A stretch of DNA of 64,000 nucleotides from Eubacteriaceae bacterium. Lineage in GTDB: Bacteria; Bacillota; Clostridia; Lachnospirales; Lachnospiraceae. The translations under genes were made by a program, and so were the position numbers. Below, one piece after another: positions 8,713 to 17,511 of the stretch. Location: the NCBI GenBank assembly GCA_910574895.1, contig CAJTDQ010000008.1:26855-90854 (forward strand), given 5' to 3'. The notes beneath the pieces were generated by a model. The model ran no database searches. It had not been told where the DNA came from and saw nothing but the letters and a program-made list of their open reading frames with translations. Each line of letters begins with the position of its first letter. Position 1 is the stretch's first letter.

Positions 8713-8790
8713 AAAGAAAGATTATTTTATAGTATTTACAACAAGGTATAAAATAATTTGTGTGTGGAAAAAGAAAGTGGAGGAAAAGTT

Positions 8791-10854
8791 ATGGAAAAAA
8801 GTTTTAAAAGAAAAGTAATTAAAAAAGTATTTTGTTTGTTGGTTATAAGTATGTTAGTAGTATGTGATTTGTCAACTGCTATAATAGCAAAAGCGGATGA
8901 AGAGAAAAATGAATACATTATTACATTTAAGAAAAATGAGGATATTTACACTGTAACAGCATATGATAAAAAGGCAGAATTTATTGATAAACAAGAAAAA
9001 ATATTACGTTTAGAATTAACAGATAGCGAAGTAAATGATATTAGAAAGAATAAGAATATAAATTCAGTTGAAAGCAATATAGTTATACAGGGATTAGACA
9101 AGAAAAACAAGAATAAGCGTAAATATCTAAATAAAGCTAGATGGAATATAGACATGATAAACGCAAAAGATGGTCATGTGAATAATAATGAAATTATTAA
9201 GATTGCGCTTATTGATTCAGGAGTAAATTATAATAATGGTATGAACATAAAGCGAAGAATTAATCTTGTTGAAGGAGAAGATGATATATCTCCTTTATAT
9301 GAAGATTTTTCAGGGCATGGTACATCTATAGCAAGTATTATTGCTTCAAAAGATGAAAAAAAGCAGAAAATAGGTGTTGACAGCAATGCTGAGATTATAT
9401 CTATAAAAGTATTAGATGAAAATAATAGAACATCAGTTGATAAAATTATAGAAGCGATATATGTTGCGATAAATGAAAGAGTAAATATTATTAACATGAG
9501 TTTTGGGACAGCCCAATATTCAGAAGCACTGCATATGGCAATTAAGGATGCATATAATGCTGGTATATTGATTATTGCAGCCGCTGGAAATAGAGGAGAG
9601 ATAGACAAAGAGGTTGAGTATCCAGCAGCCTTTGAAGAAGTATTATCCGTTGGGGCAGTTAACAGTAAAGGTGAAATTTCTAGTATTAGTAGCAGTGGTA
9701 ATAGAGTAGATATATATGCTCCTGGTGAATCTGTTACGTCAAAAGGAATATTTAATTGTGATGTAGTTTGTTCAGGAACAAGTATAGCGGTGCCGCATGT
9801 TGTGGGAGTGGCTAGTAAAATATGGAGTAAAGATAAAAGTAAAACACAAGATTTTATTAAAAGACTTTTGTTAGACTCAGCAAATGAAGTGGGAGAAACA
9901 AAAATTGTAGATTTGGGGTATGCATTGGAAATTTATGATGGATTTGAAAAGAAATATCAAAGTGAACATTATTTTGATGAATTTAATGAAAATAGTGAGC
10001 TTGTAATAGTGAGTGATGAAGAGAATACTGTTGAGGGAAGTTGGGCTAGATTTAGACATCAGGATACAATTGAACGATATACGACATTGAGTACTGCAAA
10101 AAAAACATATTCTAATAAAGCAATAAAATTAATGATAGCTGGTATTAGATTGGCAGATGAGGATACGACGAATTTGGCGTTTAACGTAAATCAGACAAAT
10201 GCTCATGGATGGTGGCATGCGGGAAGTATGAATACAAGTACATTAAAAGGAGTTATACCAAATTATTTCTCAACAATGGAGTTTGTTGAAAATGTAATAC
10301 ATACAACAGGATGTGAAATTAATAATGCACCAAAACCTGCAGGGATGTCAGATATTGTTTATGAAAATGCAAAAAAGAATTTGATTGCAGCCACGAATAA
10401 ATTTGATTTTTCATCATTAGGATATGAGAGAAATGTTAAAAATTGTAGATATTTATACTGGGGGATTTATTTACATATTGCAACAGATTTATTTGCTCAT
10501 AGGGCATTTGTAAAACATACGGATGGAAATTATTATTATATTACAGATGCAAGAATAGGAATGGAAGCTGATAGTATTAAGGATTTACCGGAAAGATATA
10601 CACTTACAGCGTATACTGTTCAAGATATTATGGATAACTGTATTAATCCAGATTCACCATATGATTCGAAACGAGTTACTTTGGCACAGTTTACAAATCA
10701 TAAAGTGTATTATTCAGGAAGATTTAAATTACAAAATTATTACGAGTTTGCAGTTGAGAGTGGATGGGATAAAAAAGTATCTAGTACTATAATGCAAATA
10801 GTAAAGGATAATTCTATTAAAATAAATTACTATAATGCTTCATCAATTAAGTAA
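8791..10854 (+). CDS. Secreted subtilase (S8) with C-terminal helical, metal-site-like domain
   Basis: Exported serine protease of 687 residues. GGAGGA at 8778-8783 selects the ATG at 8791 over an upstream in-frame TTG. A signal peptide covers about residues 1-35. The protease domain has Asp142 (ALIDSGV), His176 (SGHGTSIAS), oxyanion Asn267 (AAAGNRG) and Ser331 (SGTSIAVPHVVG). From about residue 415 follows an unrelated region with NAHGWWHAG and HIATDLFAHRAF, an H-x3-D-x3-H pattern (residues 561, 565, 569) like that in zinc-dependent phospholipase C/P1-nuclease-type helical domains. The second domain's assignment is tentative. An LRR protein gene follows 13 bases later. Confidence 0.85.
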   Translation: MEKSFKRKVIKKVFCLLVISMLVVCDLSTAIIAKADEEKNEYIITFKKNEDIYTVTAYDKKAEFIDKQEKILRLELTDSEVNDIRKNKNINSVESNIVIQGLDKKNKNKRKYLNKARWNIDMINAKDGHVNNNEIIKIALIDSGVNYNNGMNIKRRINLVEGEDDISPLYEDFSGHGTSIASIIASKDEKKQKIGVDSNAEIISIKVLDENNRTSVDKIIEAIYVAINERVNIINMSFGTAQYSEALHMAIKDAYNAGILIIAAAGNRGEIDKEVEYPAAFEEVLSVGAVNSKGEISSISSSGNRVDIYAPGESVTSKGIFNCDVVCSGTSIAVPHVVGVASKIWSKDKSKTQDFIKRLLLDSANEVGETKIVDLGYALEIYDGFEKKYQSEHYFDEFNENSELVIVSDEENTVEGSWARFRHQDTIERYTTLSTAKKTYSNKAIKLMIAGIRLADEDTTNLAFNVNQTNAHGWWHAGSMNTSTLKGVIPNYFSTMEFVENVIHTTGCEINNAPKPAGMSDIVYENAKKNLIAATNKFDFSSLGYERNVKNCRYLYWGIYLHIATDLFAHRAFVKHTDGNYYYITDARIGMEADSIKDLPERYTLTAYTVQDIMDNCINPDSPYDSKRVTLAQFTNHKVYYSGRFKLQNYYEFAVESGWDKKVSSTIMQIVKDNSIKINYYNASSIK

Positions 10855-10867
10855 AGGAGACATAAAT

Positions 10868-12157
10868 ATGAAAAATAAAATATTAACAGTAACTATATTA
10901 TTATCATTAATATTTTTGTTTAATGCAAATAAGAGCTTTGCAGATGATATCAATAGAATAGAAGGTATGTGTGGAGAAAATGCTGTCTGGAGTTATAATA
11001 AAGAGACAAAAACATTGATTGTAAGCGGAAATGGAACAGTGACAGCTTCTGGCATTAGTTTAATTTCAGATAACATTAATACTTTAGTTGTTGAAGGGAG
11101 CATTAATACAATTGGCGAGAATGCATTTAAAGGTATTAAAGTATCACATATTGAATTAAAAGAGGGAATTCGGAAAATCGAGAATTACGCATTTTATAAT
11201 TGTATTGGACCTAAGAAAATAGTAATTCCTAAATCTGTTACACGAATTGGAAGTGGGATCTTTGAATTAAGCCAAGGTTTTAATAATGTTACAATATTGG
11301 GAGATGTGTCTGTTGGTATAAGTACTTTTGGTGCATTATATTCTCCAGTAGATATCCTTGAAGTAGCAGGAAAGATTGACAATATGGCAAATATAATGAT
11401 GAGTTCAGAGGGAGCGGCACCTGAAGTCAGGTTTATTAATGATAATAAAAATTACAGTATGGTAAATGACATTATAATGTCAAAGGATAAAAAAGTAGTA
11501 TATGCATTAAATGGAAGGAAAAATATCACAAAAATTAAAATGCCCGTTAGTGTTAAAAAGATTAAGCCTTATGCTTTTTATATGAGAGGGTTAAAAAGTG
11601 TACAGTTGAATAAAAATTTAAAGTATATCGGTGAAAAAGCTTTTTATCATAACAATATCCAGAAGATTACAATACCAAAAAATGTTAAGTCTATTGGAAA
11701 GTCAGCTTTTGCATATAATCAGTTGACAAAGTTAAATTTTAAAGGAAATTCTCTTATTAAGATAGAGGAAGAGGCGTTCTATGAAAATGAAAAAGGATTA
11801 AAGAATGTAGTCTTATACAATTATCCAAGACTTGAAAAAAGAGCATTTGATGGAAATGTGGTCATAGAATATGAGGCAGTAAAAAAAATAGCAGGAACAA
11901 TAATAAAAGTGAATATTAAACATAGACGTTCTAAATATGCTGTGGCTGTCAAAAAGAAAAATGAAAGTCCAATCAAGTGTAGAATTATATTTAAGTATGG
12001 AAAAAATAAAAAAAATATTGTGATTAATTTACCTAAAAATAAAAAAGAAAAAAAAGAAATGATGAAAATGAAAAGAATGTCATATCGGGTAAAGCATAAA
12101 GTATATGTTCAATTTAAGAAAAAAGGGAGATGGCAAAAGAAAATCAGAATGTTGTAG
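10868..12157 (+). CDS. Secreted BspA-type leucine-rich repeat protein
   Basis: Exported surface-type protein of 429 residues. AAAGGAG at 10853-10859 sets the ATG at 10868, and residues 1-23 are a signal peptide ending SFA. After a CGENAVWSYNKETKTLIVSGNG segment typical of BspA proteins come LRR_5 repeats of the form I..YAFY...L..V.IP..V..IG..AF (about residues 60-330). The last 90 residues are very lysine-rich and may bind anionic cell-wall polymers. No sorting signal is present. Its tight spacing to the subtilase gene suggests joint expression; function is not known. Confidence 0.85.
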   Translation: MKNKILTVTILLSLIFLFNANKSFADDINRIEGMCGENAVWSYNKETKTLIVSGNGTVTASGISLISDNINTLVVEGSINTIGENAFKGIKVSHIELKEGIRKIENYAFYNCIGPKKIVIPKSVTRIGSGIFELSQGFNNVTILGDVSVGISTFGALYSPVDILEVAGKIDNMANIMMSSEGAAPEVRFINDNKNYSMVNDIIMSKDKKVVYALNGRKNITKIKMPVSVKKIKPYAFYMRGLKSVQLNKNLKYIGEKAFYHNNIQKITIPKNVKSIGKSAFAYNQLTKLNFKGNSLIKIEEEAFYENEKGLKNVVLYNYPRLEKRAFDGNVVIEYEAVKKIAGTIIKVNIKHRRSKYAVAVKKKNESPIKCRIIFKYGKNKKNIVINLPKNKKEKKEMMKMKRMSYRVKHKVYVQFKKKGRWQKKIRML

Positions 12158-12161
12158 GAAT

Positions 12162-12198
12162 AAAGCAGCTATGGTCCTGATACCATAGCTGCTTTTTT
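12162..12198 (+). terminator. Intrinsic terminator after the LRR gene
   Basis: AAAGCAGCTATGGT (12162-12175) and ACCATAGCTGCTTT (12182-12195) form a perfect 14-bp stem with a six-base loop and a T run. It lies between convergent genes. Confidence 0.9.
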
Positions 12199-12215
12199 GA
12201 CTCTTCCCATAAAAT

Positions 12216-12569
12216 TTAAGGTTCTTGGATCAAAATATCATATATATCATCAAATTTAATTCGTGTATTTACAATCTGCAATATTTGGTTATTGATATCT
12301 ATTTTAGCAACAATTCCGGTCAGTTTAATATACTCATCCTTACAAAAATAGATAACAGTAATTATCATTCCACTTTTTAGTAAATGCATTTTTCTATCCA
12401 GTTCTACCATACTGTCCTCTGACAGTTCAACTTTGGGAACGATAATTTTTTCTTTTTCTTTTAAGGCCTCATCTAAACCTTTTAATGCAGAGAAAGGCAT
12501 AAATTGTTTGGCGCGGTCCGCTGTTGACATTTTATGTTTTGGTTTTTCAGCCACGAATATTTCCCCCAT
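12216..12569 (-). CDS. YolD-like protein
   Basis: Cytosolic protein of 117 residues with the YolD family core (KPKHKMSTADRAKQFMPFSAL, then a DDIYDI-type C-terminus). YolD-like genes are regularly paired with Y-family polymerases, as here where the polymerase gene is immediately upstream on the same strand; the molecular role is unclear. The ATG at 12569 has no ribosome site. A GTG at 12554 lies behind GGGGGA and would give MAEKPKHKMS, so the true protein may be five residues shorter. Confidence 0.85.
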   Translation of the reverse strand: MGEIFVAEKPKHKMSTADRAKQFMPFSALKGLDEALKEKEKIIVPKVELSEDSMVELDRKMHLLKSGMIITVIYFCKDEYIKLTGIVAKIDINNQILQIVNTRIKFDDIYDILIQEP

Positions 12570-12591
12570 ATTATTAAGTTTGTATTATCAA

Positions 12592-13857
12592 TTATTCACC
12601 GCTTTTGTGTCCGCCAATTTGTTTGTTTCGTTCTATTGTCATAGCATTTTCTTGGAGATTCATACCTTTTAAAACAGCATTTTTTCCATATTTATTCTTG
12701 ATTTCCAAGACAGCTTTTTGCAGTTGACGATTTTTTTCTAGTTTTTCTATATCAACAAAAAAAGGGTATTGAAGATATTCTTCAGGTTTTACATTATTGC
12801 ATGTAATATTGATTTTTCTGATAGAAAGATTAGGATTGACAATATCCTCGTATAAACCGGACAGCGCAGGAATAATGATGAAATCAGAATTGGTTTCCAT
12901 ATCAAGCGTTGTTGTTCCGTGTGCCGGTGCTGCATTGAATCTATTGGAATATCCGACATGCAGAGTGATAGAACCGGTAATGAGGTCTTGTGAAAGCAAT
13001 TCTAAGCAGATAAGGTCTGCCATTTCTTTGATAATTAATTTTCCATCTTCAAAATTGTAATCATGCATTAAAACCTGTCCACTTGTAATACTGTGATTTT
13101 GGGGTTTATAACATTTAATATCCTTGATTGTAGTGGGTTCAATTCCCCAGGCATGGTCAATTAACAGTTCTGCATCAATACCAAAAGCACTGTAAAGTAA
13201 ATTTTCATCTGCATGGGCAATATCTTTCATCGTATAAATTCCGAGGGAGTGAAGTTTCTTTGCAATACCATTTCCAATTCTCCAAAAATCTGTGAGAGGG
13301 GTATGAGTCCATAAAGAACTGCGATACGTATGTTCATCTAGAAAGCCGGTGAAATCGGGGGAGTGCTTCGCTGTTATATCAAGAGCAATTTTGGTCAGAT
13401 AGAGATTGGTACCTGCTCCACAGGAAGCAGGAATTCCCAGAGATTGATAAATATTGTTCATAATACGTCTGCCAAGAGATAGGGCATCCGTATGGTATAG
13501 AGAAAGATAGTTAGTGACATCTAAAAAAGCTTCATCAATGGAGTAAAAATGAATGTCATCTTTTGAAATATATTGTAAATAAATAGCATAGATTTCAGCA
13601 GCATATTCAATATACCTTTTCATACGTGGAGGAGCAACAATATATGGAACATTAGAAGGAATTTCAAATACACGACAGCGATTGGAGATACCAAGTTGTT
13701 TCATTGCAGGAGTAATAGCGAGGCAAATTGTTTTATCTGTACGTTCCATATCTGCAACAACTAAATTCGTTGTCATGGGATTAAGACCACGTTCTACACA
13801 CTCAATAGAGGCATAGAACGATTTTAAATCAATACAAAGATAAAATTTGTCTGACAC
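12592..13857 (-). CDS. Y-family DNA polymerase (UvrX/DinB group)
   Basis: Translesion polymerase of 421 residues. Motif I is CIDLKSFYASIE with the metal-binding Asp, and the catalytic carboxylates are in YSIDEAFLDVT. A helix-hairpin-helix-like segment (FWRIGNGIAKKLHSLGI) and a little-finger domain follow. The protein resembles the UvrX/ImuB-like group found with YolD on phages, plasmids and chromosomes of Firmicutes. Start is GTG with AGGAG about seven bases upstream. Such genes are often damage-induced, but I saw no clear LexA box. Confidence 0.92.
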   Translation of the reverse strand: MSDKFYLCIDLKSFYASIECVERGLNPMTTNLVVADMERTDKTICLAITPAMKQLGISNRCRVFEIPSNVPYIVAPPRMKRYIEYAAEIYAIYLQYISKDDIHFYSIDEAFLDVTNYLSLYHTDALSLGRRIMNNIYQSLGIPASCGAGTNLYLTKIALDITAKHSPDFTGFLDEHTYRSSLWTHTPLTDFWRIGNGIAKKLHSLGIYTMKDIAHADENLLYSAFGIDAELLIDHAWGIEPTTIKDIKCYKPQNHSITSGQVLMHDYNFEDGKLIIKEMADLICLELLSQDLITGSITLHVGYSNRFNAAPAHGTTTLDMETNSDFIIIPALSGLYEDIVNPNLSIRKINITCNNVKPEEYLQYPFFVDIEKLEKNRQLQKAVLEIKNKYGKNAVLKGMNLQENAMTIERNKQIGGHKSGE

Positions 13858-13905
13858 AACAGTTACTCCTTACCTTTCTGCTAAAGAGTAACACTATGAG
13901 AAACC

Positions 13906-14532
13906 CTACATGCAGTTTTTCATTTCCTGATATAATCTGGCAATAGGAAGGCCTACCACATTGTTATAATCCCCATTTATTTCTTTTACATACACAGCAA
14001 ATTCTCCCTGAATGCCATATCCGCCGGCTTTATCATAGCAGTCGCTCGTAGATATATAATGAGTGATTTCGCTAGGTGTCATAGGATATAATGTAACGTT
14101 GGTAGATTCTGAAAAAGTTTTATAAGTTTTTTCTCCGGTATTAAAATCATATACGATGATTGTAATACCGGTATAAACCTGATGTGTCTGCCCCTGAATA
14201 GAATCAATCATCTCATAAGCATTTTCTTTGTCCTTCGGTTTTCCCATAATATTTCCATTCTTGCTGACAACTGTGTCAGCACCGATAATCATTAAGGATA
14301 AATCATCAAATGCCATCAGTGATAAGTCGATAGATTGTAAAATCATATCCAGTACATTGTCAGCTTTTTGCAGGGAAAGTTCCTCCACTACCAGATTTGG
14401 CTTTGTCTGGGTGATTTTTTCTTCAATTGTAGACGCGATTATTTCAAATTCATAACCTGCCTGTCTCATCAGTTCGCTGCGTCTGGGCGATTGTGAGGCC
14501 AGGATTATCTTGGTTTTATCTAAATTAATCAT
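13906..14532 (-). CDS. maf: Maf family nucleoside triphosphate pyrophosphatase
   Basis: House-cleaning hydrolase of non-canonical or modified nucleoside triphosphates such as dTTP/UTP analogues, releasing pyrophosphate in the cytosol. The 208-residue protein has the substrate-binding start LASQSPRRSELMRQAGY, the catalytic region IIGADTVVSKNGNIMGKP and the later DKAGGYGIQG motif. It precedes the polymerase and YolD genes on the same strand with a 48-base gap, so it may share their transcript. No strong ribosome site is visible. Confidence 0.92.
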   Translation of the reverse strand: MINLDKTKIILASQSPRRSELMRQAGYEFEIIASTIEEKITQTKPNLVVEELSLQKADNVLDMILQSIDLSLMAFDDLSLMIIGADTVVSKNGNIMGKPKDKENAYEMIDSIQGQTHQVYTGITIIVYDFNTGEKTYKTFSESTNVTLYPMTPSEITHYISTSDCYDKAGGYGIQGEFAVYVKEINGDYNNVVGLPIARLYQEMKNCM

Positions 14533-14599
14533 AAATTTATTTTACCAAATAAATGAGTATTTACAATAATTTTAAAATTGAATCTTTATAGAAAAATTA

Positions 14600-14650
14600 T
14601 TGACAAATTGTTTATACTGTATATAATGGTATATAAACAGTATAAACAAT
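14600..14650 (+). promoter_or_regulatory. Autoregulated promoter of the GntR-ABC operon
   Basis: TTGACA (14600-14605) and TATAAT (14622-14627) are 16 bases apart. ATTGTTTATACTGT (14607-14620) and its perfect reverse complement ACAGTATAAACAAT (14637-14650) flank the -10 element with a 16-base gap that contains a further ATATA/TATAT dyad. A dimeric or tetrameric GntR-type repressor bound here would block the promoter. Confidence 0.75.
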
Positions 14651-14676
14651 GCATTGAAAAAACTGGAGGTAATCAT

Positions 14677-15048
14677 TTGAAAATAATAATATCAAATCAA
14701 TCAGAACTTCCAATCTACGCACAGGTTAGAGAGCAGATTAAAGAACAAATATTAAATGGCCAGATAAAAGAAGGAGAGGTACTGCCTTCTATCAGAAGCA
14801 TGGCGAAAGATTTGGGAGTGAGCGTAATTACAACAACAAGAGCATACAGCGACTTAGAACAGGAAGGTTTTATTGCTACGATGCAGGGAAAAGGAAGTGT
14901 CGTTTTATCGAAGGATAATAATATGCTGAAAGAACAGTTTCTTATGCGGATTGAGCAGGGAATTGAAACAGCAGTGGAATCTGCAAAACAGATAGGAATG
15001 ACAAAGATGGAGGTACAGCAGATACTCAAATCTGTATGGGAGCAGTAA
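14677..15048 (+). CDS. GntR-family regulator, YtrA subfamily
   Basis: Transcription factor of 124 residues: an N-terminal winged helix (PIYAQVREQIKEQILNG through QGKGSVV) and only about 45 residues of C-terminal helices, the short YtrA form that lacks a ligand-binding domain. GGAGG at 14665-14669 selects the TTG at 14677, and homology also begins there. YtrA-type genes usually head operons for ABC transporters induced by cell-envelope stress, and an ABC pair follows. The 14-bp palindrome in its own promoter is the probable binding site. Confidence 0.92.
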   Translation: MKIIISNQSELPIYAQVREQIKEQILNGQIKEGEVLPSIRSMAKDLGVSVITTTRAYSDLEQEGFIATMQGKGSVVLSKDNNMLKEQFLMRIEQGIETAVESAKQIGMTKMEVQQILKSVWEQ

Positions 15049-15077
15049 TTTTTTGAAAAGAAAGAGTGGAGAGCGTA

Positions 15078-15935
15078 ATGAATATTTTAGAAATTGAAAA
15101 TTTAAGTAAGCATTATAAAGGGTTTTCTCTGAAAAACATTCAGTTAATCATACCGGCAGGATATATATTTGGTTTTGTAGGGCAGAATGGTGCAGGAAAA
15201 ACATCTACAATTAATATGATTAATCATATATGTAAATATCAGCAGGGAACCATCAAAGTGAATGGAATAACATATGATGAAGATCCCGTAAAATATAAAG
15301 AAAGTATTGCTTATGTAGGTGATGAATCTTATTTTACGAAGGGGTTGAAAATTAAGACAGTAAAGAAGATATTGAAAGATTTTTATAAAACCTTTGATGA
15401 GAATAAGTTTGATTCTCTTATTCAAAGATATGGTCTTCCTACAAACAAGAAGATTGATGATTTTTCCAGAGGAATGAAAGTAAAATTGATGTTCGCCTGT
15501 GTATTTTCCAGGGATTCAAAACTGATGATTTTAGATGAAGCGACCAATGGGCTTGACCCGGTGGTAAGAGATGAACTGCTTTCTGATTTACAGGCATATA
15601 TAGAAGATGGGCAGCGAAGCATTTTGTTTTCTACACATGTACTCAGTGACTTAGAAGAGATAGCAGATTATATTGCATTTATTGATAATGGGGAAATTCT
15701 TCTGGATAAATCAAAGGATGAAATGCTGGAGGATTATCTTGTGGTAAAAGGTGATGTATCGGAACTGACAAGAGAGCAGAAGCAGTATATTATCGGCTTG
15801 GAAGAGAAGACATACGGATTTGAGGGAATTATAAAGAGTGAGGATGTAGAAAAACTGGGTGGAAAGTTTACATACGATAAACCGGAAATCGCACAGATTA
15901 TGCTTCACAGCATTAAGGATAGGAGGAACAGATAA
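15078..15935 (+). CDS. ABC transporter ATPase (YtrB-like)
   Basis: ATPase of 285 residues. Walker A is GQNGAGKTS, the signature is the degenerate FSRGMKVKL common in this subgroup, and Walker B is LMILDEATNGLDP. A 90-residue C-terminal extension follows the His-switch segment FSTHVLSDLEE. GGAG before 15078 sets the start over a GTG at 15066. Together with the regulator before it and the permease that begins one base after its stop it forms a YtrA-type export operon; the cargo is unknown. Confidence 0.9.
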   Translation: MNILEIENLSKHYKGFSLKNIQLIIPAGYIFGFVGQNGAGKTSTINMINHICKYQQGTIKVNGITYDEDPVKYKESIAYVGDESYFTKGLKIKTVKKILKDFYKTFDENKFDSLIQRYGLPTNKKIDDFSRGMKVKLMFACVFSRDSKLMILDEATNGLDPVVRDELLSDLQAYIEDGQRSILFSTHVLSDLEEIADYIAFIDNGEILLDKSKDEMLEDYLVVKGDVSELTREQKQYIIGLEEKTYGFEGIIKSEDVEKLGGKFTYDKPEIAQIMLHSIKDRRNR

Positions 15936-16598
15936 ATGGGTGCAGTTAATTTTTTTAAATTTGATTTAAGAAGAAGTAAATATTTATTTTTAATTTCGAT
16001 TGTATTGTTTGCACCTCTCGGAGCGATGATGGGATATACAATGGAATCAACTCTTGGGATATTTAGTTATATGGCATTGGTTGTAGTAGTTACACCGACT
16101 TCACTTTTTACATATGAATTAAAGAATGAATGTGGGTTTGACGGATTACTTCCTGCAAAGGATCGGGATAAAGTGTTTGGTAGATATTTGATAGGTGCAT
16201 TAAGCATTTTGTTTGAACTGGTGCTTGGAATTGTAATATGTACCGTTATGAGTAGATTTACAGACTTAAAAGTAGTGGATTTAGGAGTGGTTTCGATGAC
16301 ATTTGTGGCAGTCACATTGACCTATCTGTCTATAGCAATGGTCGCTTATTATCTGATAGGACGGAATTTGAATCCGAGAATAAGGTCATCAATTATTATG
16401 CTGCCATGTATTATTTTATGGTTTGGGGCTAACACTATTATTTCTGTATTGTCAGAGATAGATGCAATGGGGTTGGTATCTAAAGTAATAGAATATAAAG
16501 AAATTGTATCGGCATTGGCAATGATGATTGGTTTGGCAATGTATGTGATATCAGCATTGATATCGGTGCAGATAGTAAAGAAGAAAGATTATAGATAA
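15936..16598 (+). CDS. ABC-2-type transporter permease
   Basis: Membrane protein of 220 residues with about six hydrophobic segments, beginning directly after the ATPase stop codon. It has no recognisable catalytic motif, and the assignment rests on topology and position. It is the presumed membrane partner of the preceding ATPase. Confidence 0.75.
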   Translation: MGAVNFFKFDLRRSKYLFLISIVLFAPLGAMMGYTMESTLGIFSYMALVVVVTPTSLFTYELKNECGFDGLLPAKDRDKVFGRYLIGALSILFELVLGIVICTVMSRFTDLKVVDLGVVSMTFVAVTLTYLSIAMVAYYLIGRNLNPRIRSSIIMLPCIILWFGANTIISVLSEIDAMGLVSKVIEYKEIVSALAMMIGLAMYVISALISVQIVKKKDYR

Positions 16599-16664
16599 TA
16601 AACACGCTTGGTTACAAATTTAATGAAAATTACACATTTTGTGTAAAGCAAAATTTAATATAAG

Positions 16665-16710
16665 AAAAGGATTTTTTGCAGAGAAGTATTCGTGCAAAAA
16701 ATCCTTTTTC
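16665..16710. terminator. Bidirectional terminator between convergent genes
   Basis: AAAAGGATTTTTTGCA (16665-16680) and TGCAAAAAATCCTTTT (16693-16708) form a perfect 16-bp stem with T runs on both strands. Confidence 0.85.
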
Positions 16711-16712
16711 GT

Positions 16713-17495
16713 TTAAAAGAGTAATTTTTTATATATATCAAAATCTAGATCTATAAACACATTGAATATTACTTTTTTTATGGATGTACATTTGCCCAGC
16801 ATTTCAGTGACTGTATTAGTAGCGATTTCAGCAGCTTTATCATTCGGAAAATGGAACTCACCGGTAGAAATACAACAAAATGCAATACTTTCTAACCCAT
16901 GTTTAGCTACAAGTTCCATACAGGAACGATAGCAGGATGCCAGTTGTAATTCCAGTCTGGGATTGAGACCATGATGCACAATGGGACCTATTGTATGAAT
17001 TACATGTTTGCATGGAAGATTATATGCACCGGTAATTTTGGCATGGCCAGGTTTTTCTTCATGTCCCTGTATAGCCATAATCCTGTTGCATTCATCACGA
17101 AGCTGTAGTCCGGAAGCAGAATGAATGGCATTGTCAATACATCTGTGAAGAGGAACAAAACAGCCAAGCATCTGCGAGTTAGCTGCATTGACAATAGCAT
17201 CAGCATTCAGTCTTGTAATGTCTCCCTGCCACAGGATAATTCGATCATCAGAAGTAGTAGGAAGAGAGTTCACATCAACAACACCCCTTTCAGCAGTTTC
17301 TGTTGAAAGTAATTCATTTTGCAACTTAACAAACTCAGGGTTCAATGGCAAGGCAGGTCTGATATTCATAAGACTTCTAAGTAAATCTCTTTGAGAGTGA
17401 ATATCATTTGAAAAAGTATCTGCCTGTGGCTGATACATAGGCATTTCATTCAAAAGCATTTTATTTAGTGTTTTTATAAGTTCTAACCGGTTCAT
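16713..17495 (-). CDS. Zinc-dependent macrodomain ADP-ribose hydrolase (SirTM-linked)
   Basis: Macrodomain protein of 260 residues expected to remove ADP-ribose from modified proteins. After a helical N-terminal region (about 1-75) comes the macrodomain with WQGDITRLNADAIVNAANS, then GCFVPLHRCIDNAIHSASG, whose Cys and His residues match the zinc-coordinating loop of the Zn-macro subfamily, and the CISTGEFHFPN phosphate loop. GGAG five bases before the ATG at 17495 decides the start. It follows the class M sirtuin gene on the same strand, the arrangement described for reversible ADP-ribosylation pairs. Confidence 0.9.
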   Translation of the reverse strand: MNRLELIKTLNKMLLNEMPMYQPQADTFSNDIHSQRDLLRSLMNIRPALPLNPEFVKLQNELLSTETAERGVVDVNSLPTTSDDRIILWQGDITRLNADAIVNAANSQMLGCFVPLHRCIDNAIHSASGLQLRDECNRIMAIQGHEEKPGHAKITGAYNLPCKHVIHTIGPIVHHGLNPRLELQLASCYRSCMELVAKHGLESIAFCCISTGEFHFPNDKAAEIATNTVTEMLGKCTSIKKVIFNVFIDLDFDIYKKLLF

Positions 17496-17511
17496 AAAAT
17501 CTCCAATCATA

